Of a stretch of DNA of 64,000 nt, positions 15,098 to 23,517 are shown piece by piece. The DNA comes from Marininema halotolerans (lineage in GTDB: Bacteria > Bacillota > Bacilli > Thermoactinomycetales > DSM-45169): positions 186,001-250,000 of the forward strand of contig NZ_FPAA01000003.1 of the NCBI RefSeq assembly GCF_900116235.1. The letters are read 5' to 3'. A program made the position numbers and the translations under genes. Position 1 is the first letter of the stretch. Each line of letters opens with the position of its first letter. The notes under the pieces are model-generated. The model made no database searches, was not told the DNA's origin, and saw only the letters and a list, made by a program, of their open reading frames with translations.

Positions 15098-15664
15098 ATG
15101 GATCGGGATTACTATGAAAAAATCCATAACATTTCTAATGAGAAAAAAGAAGAAATTAAGGTGTGGTTAAAGCGGCATATTTTTCCGGAAGATTCGTTAG
15201 AAGATCAATACTTTCAAACGAACAAGGTTTTATATCAGTTGAATTTTAATACGTTTTACAATCCAATGGAAGCCATTATTCATAATCATCATCCGGCTCC
15301 ATTTTCATCAAAAGAGTTAAATGACGCTATACGTCAAGCTTGTATTGATTTAGAACTAATTGAAGGATGTCATTTTTTTAAAGTAATTGTCCATGATGGA
15401 TTTGGCAGTATGACGGACACGGTTGGACATTATAGCTTGAAAAGATGCGGTTCATTCCCCTTATCCCCTTTATATCAGCATTTAAATGAAGATATTGTAA
15501 ATGGTGGGGAGGCAGGTTGTACCGGTTTACTTGGTGTGAACAAAGATTGGATGTTGACCATTGAAGATGGGGGTGAGATTACCTTTAGAATTCATGGTAC
15601 ACCCGAGTTTTGTGATCGAGTTACCAGATCGATCAGTGGGAAAATCACTGAATCAGAGATCTAA
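15098..15664 (+). CDS. Hypothetical 188-residue protein
   Basis: GGAGGA precedes the ATG. The product is acidic, with no signal peptide or membrane segment. The middle region has His pairs and repeated Gly/Cys patches (IIHNHHPAPFSSKEL, GHYSLKRCGSFPLSP, GGEAGCTGLLG), and it ends with a beta-rich segment. A small hairpin (CGTCGG/CCGACG) lies about 30 bases upstream of the start. I do not recognise a family; size and charge would suit an immunity-like or metabolic stand-alone protein. Confidence 0.6.
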   Translation: MDRDYYEKIHNISNEKKEEIKVWLKRHIFPEDSLEDQYFQTNKVLYQLNFNTFYNPMEAIIHNHHPAPFSSKELNDAIRQACIDLELIEGCHFFKVIVHDGFGSMTDTVGHYSLKRCGSFPLSPLYQHLNEDIVNGGEAGCTGLLGVNKDWMLTIEDGGEITFRIHGTPEFCDRVTRSISGKITESEI

Positions 15665-15763
15665 ATCGTGCGAAATATTTATAAAGGTACTACTTCCTCC
15701 TCTTTCCCGTAAATCCTGAATAATTACCCACTTTGAAAGAAAAAAATAAATAGGTGGATGAAA

Positions 15764-16612
15764 ATGAAATCAATAATTAAATATGTATACACTGTATTGA
15801 TTCTTGTGTTGATTAGTGGGTGTTACCAAGCAAAATCTTTAGATCACAAGAAGCCAGAAAAGGCACATCAAAAGCCAGAAAAAGCACATGAGAAGCGAGA
15901 GAAGCCACATCGTAAACTTTATGTGAAAGAGGTCGAAGCCAGTGAAGCTCCTATTAAAGAGAGGAAAACACCAGAAGAAGCCGTGATCCATCAGGTTAAA
16001 TGGAAATTATCCAATAAAAAAGTGGTGCAAGCCAAGAAGCAGCATGTTTTATATAATGTTACCTATGGTAATCAAGGGATTACAGTGGTCAAAGTACCCG
16101 CTACCGATACTAACTATTTTCTTTTTTCACAGTTTCCCAAAAAGGATCATGAAAAAAGACGTTATTGGGCAATCAATGGTGTATATGATTTTAGCATTGG
16201 TGAGATGGAAACCGATGCAAAGGGGCTTGCCTTGCCCTTTGAAAATTTTGTTGATGGAGAGTTTTTAATTGACGATGACGATAAAGACAAGGTTTGGGTG
16301 TTTGCTAATGAGAAGTACGTCATCACGATTGGAAAGTATGAGATTCCTCCTCTTGATCCAGAAAAACTGAATGGGAAGCCACAATTTCTATTCCCCTTAG
16401 AGAGTTTTTCTCCGAAAGATCCTAAACGCGATCCGATTCTCAATGAGGGTAAGCATTATCTATTTACGGGAACAAAAAAGAATCCGATTCTTTATTATCG
16501 TGAGGAAGGCTTTCTCATTTGGATCAGTGGGAATGTTTCAGCTAAAGCCATTAAAAAGCTTGCTGCCTCTTTACCGAAGGCTACTCATTTGGAATTCCCT
16601 TATTCGAAATAG
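15764..16612 (+). CDS. Lipoprotein with KPEKAH repeats, paralogue of the one at 7315
   Basis: 282 residues from ATG 15764, six bases after AGGTGG (an ATG at 15758 overlaps that site). The signal peptide ends in LISGC (lipid-attached Cys20). A basic spacer of KPEKAH-type repeats follows, which could contact the cell wall. The globular part shares KTPEEAVIHQVKWKLS, NVTYGNQGITVVKVP and LIWISGNVS with the lipoprotein at 7315. The copy is longer in the middle (DDDDKDKVWVFANEKYV region). Function unknown. Confidence 0.72.
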   Translation: MKSIIKYVYTVLILVLISGCYQAKSLDHKKPEKAHQKPEKAHEKREKPHRKLYVKEVEASEAPIKERKTPEEAVIHQVKWKLSNKKVVQAKKQHVLYNVTYGNQGITVVKVPATDTNYFLFSQFPKKDHEKRRYWAINGVYDFSIGEMETDAKGLALPFENFVDGEFLIDDDDKDKVWVFANEKYVITIGKYEIPPLDPEKLNGKPQFLFPLESFSPKDPKRDPILNEGKHYLFTGTKKNPILYYREEGFLIWISGNVSAKAIKKLAASLPKATHLEFPYSK

Positions 16613-17209
16613 AAAAAGAGCATCACCCATGTTTTCCTGAAGGTAAGTAGGTTGGAATCAACGTGCAAGATAAATCGATGGAAATAGATTAGCGGAAACC
16701 TCTTATCAATAAATGAGAGGTAGTCACTTAGGATGATGTTCACTTATCTAAAAATAAATCCCCAAATTTACGGGGATTTTTTTTTGATGGGTTGATTATT
16801 TAGAAGGGGGTTCTCATGTAAGATCCTATCATGCATACCGTGCTTTTAAGCCAACGACCATGGGTGTTAGTGGCTACTCTTGGGATATAACAGGTTAAAT
16901 GTTGTGTGTAATGGAACAAAAGTAATAGTTAATGGAAAGTGTAGATCAATTAAACATCGATGAATCCTCTGTAATGACTTTTAAATGCATGATTTCTTCT
17001 AAAAAAATGGTGTGTTAAAGTGATTTATTTTCATTTCTATGATTATTGATATTCTCATCTGGTAAAATGAAGGGGAGAAAATCAGGATGAAACCTGATGA
17101 AGAGGTTTCCTCACAGGTAAGCTAATACTTTATTGGCAACATGGCTACTTTTTCAATTTTGAGTGGTGATTGAAGCGATGACCAAGATACATAATGGAGG
17201 GATATAACG
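16613..17209. other. Long intergenic region
   Basis: Contains a small hairpin at 16697-16723 (ACCTCT/GAGAGGT) and the terminator at 16756. The remaining ~400 bases before the HSP90 gene hold no frame or RNA I can support. Confidence 0.4.
16756..16786 (+). terminator. Rho-independent terminator
   Basis: AAATCCCC and GGGGATTT form a perfect 8-bp stem with an eight-base loop, followed by nine T. Confidence 0.85.
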
Positions 17210-19042
17210 TTGCAAAAGTATCAATTCCAAATTCATTTAGGTGGAATTATCGATCTATTAAGTCATCATCTGTATAGCGGACCCCAGGTGTTTATCCGTG
17301 AACTCATGCAAAATGGGGTTGATGCGATACAAGGGCGAAAGTTAATTGATGAAGAGCATCAAGGGCGCTTGGATATTCAAGTGGTGAAGGCAACAGGGAA
17401 TCAACAACCGTCCCTCGTATTTGAAGATAACGGAATTGGGTTAACAGAAGAGGAAGTTCATCGCTTTCTTGCAACGATTGGCGAAAGCTCAAAACGTGCG
17501 GACCTCGCCAAACAACGCAATGATTTTATTGGCCAATTTGGTATTGGCTTATTATCTTGCTTCATGATTGCTGATGAAATCTTAATGATTACCAAATCCG
17601 CGCGACAGGGAGATCATCCTGCCGTGGAGTGGCGTGGTAAATCCGATGGAACCTATGAAGTACGCTTGCTAGAGACCCATGTCTCTCCGGGAACGAGGGT
17701 GTATCTGCGCGCCAGTCAAGGAATGGAGAACTATTTTGATATTGAGCAAGTGGGTAAATTAGTGCATCATTTCGGAAACCTTTTGCCGATACCGATCGAT
17801 CTTTCTGAAGGGGATCGGAGGAAACAGATCAATGACCGTCGCCCACCTTGGGAGGGAGTCTATTATTCTTCAGATGAGGAACGACGCTCTTATTTGGAGT
17901 ATGGTCGTGAACTGTTTGATCAGCAGTTTATAGATTATATCCCCCTTCGTACAGAAACCGGCGGGATCACAGGAGTTGCCTATGTGTTATCCCAAGCGAC
18001 CCGACCTAAAATGAAAAGCCGTCATCGGGTGCATTTGAAAGGCATGTTGTTATCCGATCAAGTGGAAAATTTACTACCCGACTGGGCAGTATTTGTTCGT
18101 TGCGTGGTGAATGCGGAACAACTCAGACCGGTGGCATCCCGAGAAGGATTTTATGAGAATGAAGAGTTAGAGGCGACTCGAACTGTATTAGGAGAAACGT
18201 TACGTAACTATTTAAAAGGGTTAGCGGATCAAGCACCCCAACGCTTACAGGAAATCATTAATCTGCATCATATGGCGATCTGCTCGTTGGCTTCTGAAGA
18301 TAAAGAATGCTTCCGAGTGTTTGGTGACTTTATTTATTTTGAAACCACGTTGGGTCGCCTGACACTCGGGGAATGCCGGCAACGAAATGGCATTTTGCGA
18401 TATGTTTCAACTGTGGATGAATTCCGGCAAATTGCACAAATTGCCGCATCACAAGGGCTTTGTATTCTCAATGCGGGCTATGTTTATAATCAAGAACTTC
18501 TTTCGATGCTAAAGCAAGTCGACCCGGATGTACAGGTAGATAAATTGGATGCGGCGAGTCTGACCAATCATTTGGAGGACTTAACATTGGATGAGCGGGA
18601 AGGGGCCTTTTTACTCCTCCGTACTGCAGACCTTACGTTACATCCCTACCGTGTTGCATCGGATATCAAAAAATTTGAACCCGCAAGTCTGCCAACCATT
18701 TATACATCCAATGAACAGGCTAATTTTGCAAGGCAGACCCGGCTGACGAAGGACATCGTAGACGATACGTGGGGAGGCATTCTAAATAGTTTTGAAAATG
18801 AATTTACGAACAGTCAATATGCGGGGCTTTGCTTTAATTTAAAGAATCCATTAATCAAGCGTTTGACAAAAGTCGAGGAAACCTCCGTTCTTAAACAAGC
18901 GATTGAAATGTTGTATGTTCAAGCACTCCTAATGGGCCATCACCCCCTTTCTGATAAGGAAATGGCCTTGCTCAATCAAGGGTTATTGGGAATGATCGAG
19001 TCGGTTGTAGAAAAAAAAGAAGATCCTAATAATGAGGTGTGA
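17210..19042 (+). CDS. HSP90-family protein (HtpG-like ATPase/chaperone)
   Basis: 610 residues starting at TTG behind GGAGGG. The GHKL ATP site is visible: FIRELMQNGVDAI (E31, N35, D38), DNGIGL (D73) and GQFGIGLLSCF (about 109-119). The middle region contains an Arg-rich loop near VASREGFYEN, as in HSP90 middle domains. It is close to HtpG length but diverges in the C-terminal third, so it is likely a second HSP90-type protein and not the housekeeping HtpG. The next gene starts at the base after the stop, so the two are coupled. Confidence 0.85.
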   Translation: MQKYQFQIHLGGIIDLLSHHLYSGPQVFIRELMQNGVDAIQGRKLIDEEHQGRLDIQVVKATGNQQPSLVFEDNGIGLTEEEVHRFLATIGESSKRADLAKQRNDFIGQFGIGLLSCFMIADEILMITKSARQGDHPAVEWRGKSDGTYEVRLLETHVSPGTRVYLRASQGMENYFDIEQVGKLVHHFGNLLPIPIDLSEGDRRKQINDRRPPWEGVYYSSDEERRSYLEYGRELFDQQFIDYIPLRTETGGITGVAYVLSQATRPKMKSRHRVHLKGMLLSDQVENLLPDWAVFVRCVVNAEQLRPVASREGFYENEELEATRTVLGETLRNYLKGLADQAPQRLQEIINLHHMAICSLASEDKECFRVFGDFIYFETTLGRLTLGECRQRNGILRYVSTVDEFRQIAQIAASQGLCILNAGYVYNQELLSMLKQVDPDVQVDKLDAASLTNHLEDLTLDEREGAFLLLRTADLTLHPYRVASDIKKFEPASLPTIYTSNEQANFARQTRLTKDIVDDTWGGILNSFENEFTNSQYAGLCFNLKNPLIKRLTKVEETSVLKQAIEMLYVQALLMGHHPLSDKEMALLNQGLLGMIESVVEKKEDPNNEV

Positions 19043-20167
19043 ATGATGAGTAGTGATTATCGTCAGCAACTCGAAGAAATGTACGATAGCGTGGTGGGTG
19101 AATATAGTGATCGTGCAGTAGCTGTTTTGGAGGAAGTTGTTCGGATGGCTGATGTTCATCAAGATGTTGAATGGAGCTTTTATGCAAGAGAGGCGTTAGT
19201 GCAGTCAGCTACCTATAGTGGCCATGGGGATAAAGCGTTAGTTGCCTTTAGCTGGATTCTCGCTCAAATCGATAAGAATCCTGAGTATGAAGATGAGTTT
19301 GAAATGGATCATCTGTTGTGGGTATATAAATGGATTGCTGATAGTTTACTTGGATTTAGCCATATTTCAAAAGCGCAAATTCTTGCCATTGTTGAGGATA
19401 TGGATCGCCGTTACCGTAAACAAGGGTTAAGTTTACGTGCGGTGGAAAACATTCGTTACAAAGTTGCTTGTGAGTTTGCTGAGGAGGAGAACGTACAAAA
19501 GCATTTTAGTCGCTGGGAAACATTACCGAAGGATGGATCTCAGGATTGTCTTGCGTGTGAAACAAACTTTGTCGTTAATCACTACCTATTTCGTGAAAAG
19601 AACTTGGAGCAAGCATTGCTAATCGCTCGTCCACTGTTAGAGGGAGAGCAATCGTGTCATAGTGTACCAGGAAGGACCCAAAGCAACCTCATGTTGGCGT
19701 TATTAAAAGCGGGCCGAATGGATGAAGCGGATCAGATGCAGCGTAAATCGGAAGGGTATGCGAGTCATAATGGGGATCGGATACATTCAGCAGGAAAACA
19801 TCTTCAGTTTTTAGCATTGACGGACCAGCTGTCCCGTGCTTTACGTATCTTTGAAAAAATGGTTGCCTTTGCAATAACCTCTCGTGAGGAGCGTAATCGG
19901 CACATGTTTTTTCGAGGTGCACGATTATTGTTCATGAAGCTGATGGACCAGGGTCATCGGACTGTGAAACTACGGTTAGCGACAGACTTTCCAGTTGCCT
20001 GTGATGAACAAAATCAATATCCGGTGCCAGAGTTAGTTGATTGGTTTACTCATGAAGCCGAACGCGTGGCTCATTTATTTGATGCCCGAAACGAAACGGT
20101 TTCCTATGGTGAAGAATTAATAGAAGATCTTGCTCTGTTAAAAGAGTCATACCCCCTTTCTACCTGA
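19043..20167 (+). CDS. Helical-repeat (TPR-like) partner of the HSP90-family protein
   Basis: 374 residues, all-helical in appearance, starting directly after the HSP90-family stop codon; GAGGTG at the end of that gene can serve as ribosome site. Repeated helix pairs (AREALVQSATYSGHGDKALV, ALLKAGRMDEADQMQRK, ALTDQLSRALRIFEKMV) look like degenerate TPR units. A DCLACETN segment could bind metal. In other Gram-positives and actinomycetes HSP90-family genes also sit next to such a protein, so a co-chaperone or substrate-adaptor role is inferred. Confidence 0.65.
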   Translation: MMSSDYRQQLEEMYDSVVGEYSDRAVAVLEEVVRMADVHQDVEWSFYAREALVQSATYSGHGDKALVAFSWILAQIDKNPEYEDEFEMDHLLWVYKWIADSLLGFSHISKAQILAIVEDMDRRYRKQGLSLRAVENIRYKVACEFAEEENVQKHFSRWETLPKDGSQDCLACETNFVVNHYLFREKNLEQALLIARPLLEGEQSCHSVPGRTQSNLMLALLKAGRMDEADQMQRKSEGYASHNGDRIHSAGKHLQFLALTDQLSRALRIFEKMVAFAITSREERNRHMFFRGARLLFMKLMDQGHRTVKLRLATDFPVACDEQNQYPVPELVDWFTHEAERVAHLFDARNETVSYGEELIEDLALLKESYPLST

Positions 20168-20225
20168 TCCCTTTGTGAGCATCTCGATAAGTAAAATCCA
20201 TGTCTAATTGCAAGGAGGGCTCCAT

Positions 20226-21389
20226 ATCAAGGTTCTCATCGTGGGTGGCGGGATTGCAGGACTTACCCTAGCGGATGGTTTGCATCGAATGGGACATTCT
20301 GTGACCATTGTCGAAAAGTCAGCTAAACTCCGTACAGAAGGCTTTATGATCGATTTTTTTGGGCCGGGTTATGAGGTAGCTGAAGAAATGGGCTTACAAA
20401 ATGACCTGGAGAAGATTCATTATCCGATCGAATCGTTAAAGTTTCTGAGCCCTGAGGGGGAAGAGAAGTTTTCCCTTTCGTATCAGTCGTCGATACGTAG
20501 GATGTTTCAGGGGAAGCATTACAACTTCATGCGGGGAAACCTAGAGCGCCTTTTATATGATCGTGTAAAAGGGCACGTCGACTTTCTCTTTGGAACCACA
20601 ATTCAATCCTTTGAGCAAGATGCTGATCACGTCAATGTAACCCTTTCTAATGGTCATTCTCTACCCTGTGATTTGTTGGTGGGTGCGGACGGCATTCAAT
20701 CCAGAACAAGGTCATTAACCTTTGGAGAAGATCCATCCTCTCTTCATTTTCTAGGTTACTATACGGCTGCATTCATTTTGGATAAGCAAGGGATGGATGA
20801 AAAGTATCGGAAATCCTTCTACATGTTGCCGCGTCCAAATCGACAGATTTCAGTTTACCCTATCGATGAGGGGAGACTGGCCACTTTCTTCGTGTATCGA
20901 TCCCCTCGGTTGGAGGAGCCAATCACTCGAGAAGTCACTGCTCGGGAACTGCGGCACCATTATGGGGATCTAGAGTGGATGGTCCCAGAGCTGTTATCCA
21001 TGGTGGAGACAGCGTCGGATCTGTACTTTGATGAGGTTTCCCAGGTACGGTTGCCTAAATGGACGAAGGGACGCGTGGTACTGATTGGAGATGCCTGTCA
21101 AGCGGTTTCATTGATCGCAGGACAAGGGGCTTCCATGGCGATGGCTGGTGCTTGGGTTCTCTCTCGTGAAATCGAAAAAGAACCGAATCTTTTCGCAGCA
21201 TTGCAAAACTATGAGGAATTGATGCGCCCTCCGATTGCCAACATCCAACAATCCGCCCAAAAGCTTGCGAAATGGTTTGTCCCGGAAAACCACTTAACCC
21301 TGTGGCTTCAAGAGTCCATGATGCGATTGGCTGTTCTTCCGCCATTTAGACGGTTCGTCAATCTGAACCGAACGAAGTTGCCTAAATGA
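20226..21389 (+). CDS. FAD-dependent monooxygenase/oxidoreductase, probable ATC start
   Basis: 387 residues. A Rossmann FAD site starts the protein (KVLIVGGGIAGLTLADGL, then VTIVEKS), DLLVGADGIQSRTRS is the DG motif, and VVLIGDACQAVSLIAGQGAS the GD motif; this is the class A flavoprotein monooxygenase pattern. The family normally begins MKVLIVGGG. Here AAGGAGGG (20212-20219) is six bases before ATC AAG GTT CTC, so ATC at 20226 is the apparent start. The only conventional option, TTG at 20208, lies upstream of the ribosome site. Substrate unknown. Confidence 0.82.
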   Translation: MKVLIVGGGIAGLTLADGLHRMGHSVTIVEKSAKLRTEGFMIDFFGPGYEVAEEMGLQNDLEKIHYPIESLKFLSPEGEEKFSLSYQSSIRRMFQGKHYNFMRGNLERLLYDRVKGHVDFLFGTTIQSFEQDADHVNVTLSNGHSLPCDLLVGADGIQSRTRSLTFGEDPSSLHFLGYYTAAFILDKQGMDEKYRKSFYMLPRPNRQISVYPIDEGRLATFFVYRSPRLEEPITREVTARELRHHYGDLEWMVPELLSMVETASDLYFDEVSQVRLPKWTKGRVVLIGDACQAVSLIAGQGASMAMAGAWVLSREIEKEPNLFAALQNYEELMRPPIANIQQSAQKLAKWFVPENHLTLWLQESMMRLAVLPPFRRFVNLNRTKLPK

Positions 21390-21565
21390 CTGCAATCAAA
21401 CAAGTGAGTGCTTTTTTGAAGCTGCACTTGCAAGAACAATTGCTAGAGAAGAGAACCCGATTTCATCGGATCGAGAATCAAATCATTTCCCATTGACTTG
21501 CAAGCACAAGAATCATGGGTTTTTCATATAAATGGAACATGTGACCATGGTTAGGGGTGATTTGG

Positions 21566-22162
21566 GTGAGCCGAAACGTAAAAAAAGGGACACGGCGGAA
21601 ACCGGTAGCAAAAGGGAGCAAAGGGATCCAAAAGGCGAGTGGTTTGAAAAAAGTGCATCCCTCATCCATTTGCACATGTTGCATTGCACCCATGCAAAAG
21701 GCATTAAGTCAAATCGTTGGTCAACAAGTTACGTTAGTGACAGAGGCGGACCAACCGAATCGAGAGCTTCTTTTTCAGACAGCAACGATCCAAACGGTAG
21801 ATAACTACCTGGTCTCCATGGTAAATGAGTCGTTAACGCATGTTGTCAGCATCTGTGATGTGGTTGCCGTATTATTTAATACAGGTCCTATGATGGCATT
21901 AGCACAACCGCAAGCAAGTAAAGGGGAATGCTTGTGTAAAGAGAGACCCTTTCGGGAGCAGTTTAATACGTTGATCAATATGCCAATCGATGTCACGTTT
22001 AAGAATGGATTGGTTTTGAAGTCGGGCATTGTATTACGTACAGGGGAAGGCACCATCTATCTGCAATCCAGTGATGCCACGCAAAGTTGTGTGGCGTCCA
22101 TTGAAAAGATGAGCTACTTTACAGAGGCAAAAGAGAAGAAAGGATCGATCGTGTTATCCTAA
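21566..22162 (+). CDS. Two-barrel protein, possibly spore-coat related
   Basis: 198 residues from GTG 21566 after AGGGGTG. The N-terminal ~30 residues are basic and precede a Cys cluster (SSICTCCIAPM). Two similar ~65-residue segments follow: IVGQQVTLVTEADQ to ICDVVAVLF and INMPIDVTFKNGLVLKSGI to VASIEKMSYF. Each resembles a small Sm-like beta barrel as in DUF2642 spore proteins; this is inference from pattern. A long terminator hairpin follows. Confidence 0.55.
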   Translation: MSRNVKKGTRRKPVAKGSKGIQKASGLKKVHPSSICTCCIAPMQKALSQIVGQQVTLVTEADQPNRELLFQTATIQTVDNYLVSMVNESLTHVVSICDVVAVLFNTGPMMALAQPQASKGECLCKERPFREQFNTLINMPIDVTFKNGLVLKSGIVLRTGEGTIYLQSSDATQSCVASIEKMSYFTEAKEKKGSIVLS

Positions 22163-22173
22163 AGGGTGGCACA

Positions 22174-22227
22174 ATAACCCATTCAAAAAACGTGGGGGGG
22201 CAGCCTACGTTTTTTTGAATGGGTTAT
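22174..22227 (+). terminator. Long-stem terminator
   Basis: ATAACCCATTCAAAAAACGT pairs with the later ACGTTTTTTTGAATGGGTTAT around a G-rich loop, allowing one bulge; usable on both strands. Confidence 0.75.
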
Positions 22228-22292
22228 AAGAACGGGATGGATGATCGTGTATACTAAAAAAATAATAGAGTTCGATAGTGGAGGTGGACATA

Positions 22293-22535
22293 ATTCCCTA
22301 TATTATTAATGGAAATTTAGCGATCGTATGGGCATTGGCGATGGTGTTGTTAGTCCTGTCGATTTGGTTATGGGTTCGTATTTTTGTGAAGGGGAACGAT
22401 GATGGCGAGTGGCGTCAGAAAGATACAATGGACAAGGTGATTCATTTTGTTTCGGATGTAGTAATTGGTACGGTTTTAATCGGTACAGGTTTTTTAAGTA
22501 TAGGAACTATGCTCATGATTGTAACAGGGAGTTAA
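22293..22535 (+). CDS. Small two-span membrane protein, possible ATT start
   Basis: About 80 residues with two hydrophobic helices (LAIVWALAMVLLVLSIWLWV and VVIGTVLIGTGFLSIGTMLM) joined by a charged loop. GGAGGTGG at 22280-22287 is five bases before ATT 22293 (ATA at 22290 also possible). The conventional GTG at 22278 overlaps the ribosome site and is unlikely. Function unknown. A terminator follows directly. Confidence 0.6.
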   Translation: MPYIINGNLAIVWALAMVLLVLSIWLWVRIFVKGNDDGEWRQKDTMDKVIHFVSDVVIGTVLIGTGFLSIGTMLMIVTGS

Positions 22536-22540
22536 ATATA

Positions 22541-22565
22541 AGTGCCTCCCATAGGGGGGGCACTG
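22541..22565 (+). terminator. Short terminator-like hairpin
   Basis: AGTGCCTCCC and GGGGGGGCACT pair around ATA. No strong T-run follows. Confidence 0.5.
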
Positions 22566-22588
22566 AGCTTGATTCTAGTGATGATTTA

Positions 22589-23077
22589 CTAGGCATTTTG
22601 AGGTTCAGGATGCCATGCTTTTTGCAATTTTCGCAGGGTGACCATTTGTCCAGTGTGATAAACATCGTGATGAATGATGTTGCTAATGTGCTGCCATAAT
22701 GGAGAATCGGATGTATCGTTGCTAAAATCCGTTTCTCTCATGGTCTGAAGTTGATTAAGAAGGTTGTCATTGAGGGTTAACATGCGATTAACGAGTTGAT
22801 CCCAGTCCGCTTGGCTGTGGCCCGAGGGATGAAACGTTTCCTCATTACTTAAGGAGTAGTCGGTCTCCTTCCCTTGCAAGCGAAGAAATAGTCGTTCTTT
22901 GTAATAAAGCATGTGGGAAGTGAGTTCCCAAATAGAACTGATGTTTTCTCCTTCAGGTTTCCATGAGGCTTGTTCCGCAGTTAATCCGGCGAGTGCTTGT
23001 TTTAAGGAGATAAACCAATCGTTGGCCTGGGAAGCATTGTTACATTCGTGAAGGATTAGATCCATACTGTTCACCAT
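22589..23077 (-). CDS. DinB-family (DUF664-like) putative metal-dependent protein
   Basis: 162 residues with a perfect AAGGAGG site. The four-helix DinB plan is visible: an N-terminal helix with HECNNASQANDWF, SSIWELTSHMLYYKERLFLRL holding the first metal His, and the C-terminal IIHHDVYHTGQMVTLRKL with the other His residues. DinB-fold proteins often act as thiol transferases (bacillithiol) or in stress; the substrate here is not visible. It is transcribed towards the small membrane-protein gene. Confidence 0.85.
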   Translation of the reverse strand: MVNSMDLILHECNNASQANDWFISLKQALAGLTAEQASWKPEGENISSIWELTSHMLYYKERLFLRLQGKETDYSLSNEETFHPSGHSQADWDQLVNRMLTLNDNLLNQLQTMRETDFSNDTSDSPLWQHISNIIHHDVYHTGQMVTLRKLQKAWHPEPQNA

Positions 23078-23221
23078 GATTCCTCCTTAGGTGTTGATGC
23101 GTTTTTTTTCATCCCAAAGGGGTTCGACAGATGGAGGGTTCATCCTGCAAAAAAAGGTATATGGTTTGGAATTCTTGACTTGGGTAAATGATCGTGCTAC
23201 GATTTTGCTAATTATTTACAC

Positions 23222-23452
23222 AGAGGCAATGAAGGGGATGGTAGCCTCATGACGCGTTTAAGAGAGTCAACCCGAGTCTGGAAGGTTGATACGCTAAGGA
23301 GCTACTTCCCACCCCAGAGCTGATGGTGATGAGCCATTTCGGATATCCTCCCGTTATCGAGGGTGTGGAGTGAATCATACCCCATGGGTATGGTTAATCA
23401 GGGTGGTACCGCGGGAAATTCCCGTCCCTATGGGACAGGGGATTTTTTTGTG
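23222..23452 (+). promoter_or_regulatory. T-box riboswitch controlling proS
   Basis: The conserved T-box core AGGGTGGTACCGCG is at 23400-23413, followed by a terminator (CCCGTCCC/GGGACAGGG and a T-run ending near 23449). The upstream ~170 bases contain the stem I features AGAGAG and GGTGATGAG. A possible specifier is CCT or CCC around 23347-23352 in ATATCCTCCCG; both are proline codons, which agrees with the downstream gene. Uncharged tRNA-Pro should stabilise the antiterminator. Confidence 0.92.
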
Positions 23453-23517
23453 CAGGAAAAAAGGGACGTTGGGTTGTATCGATGAAAATAACCGATCTTT
23501 GTTAGGAGTGAACAGTG

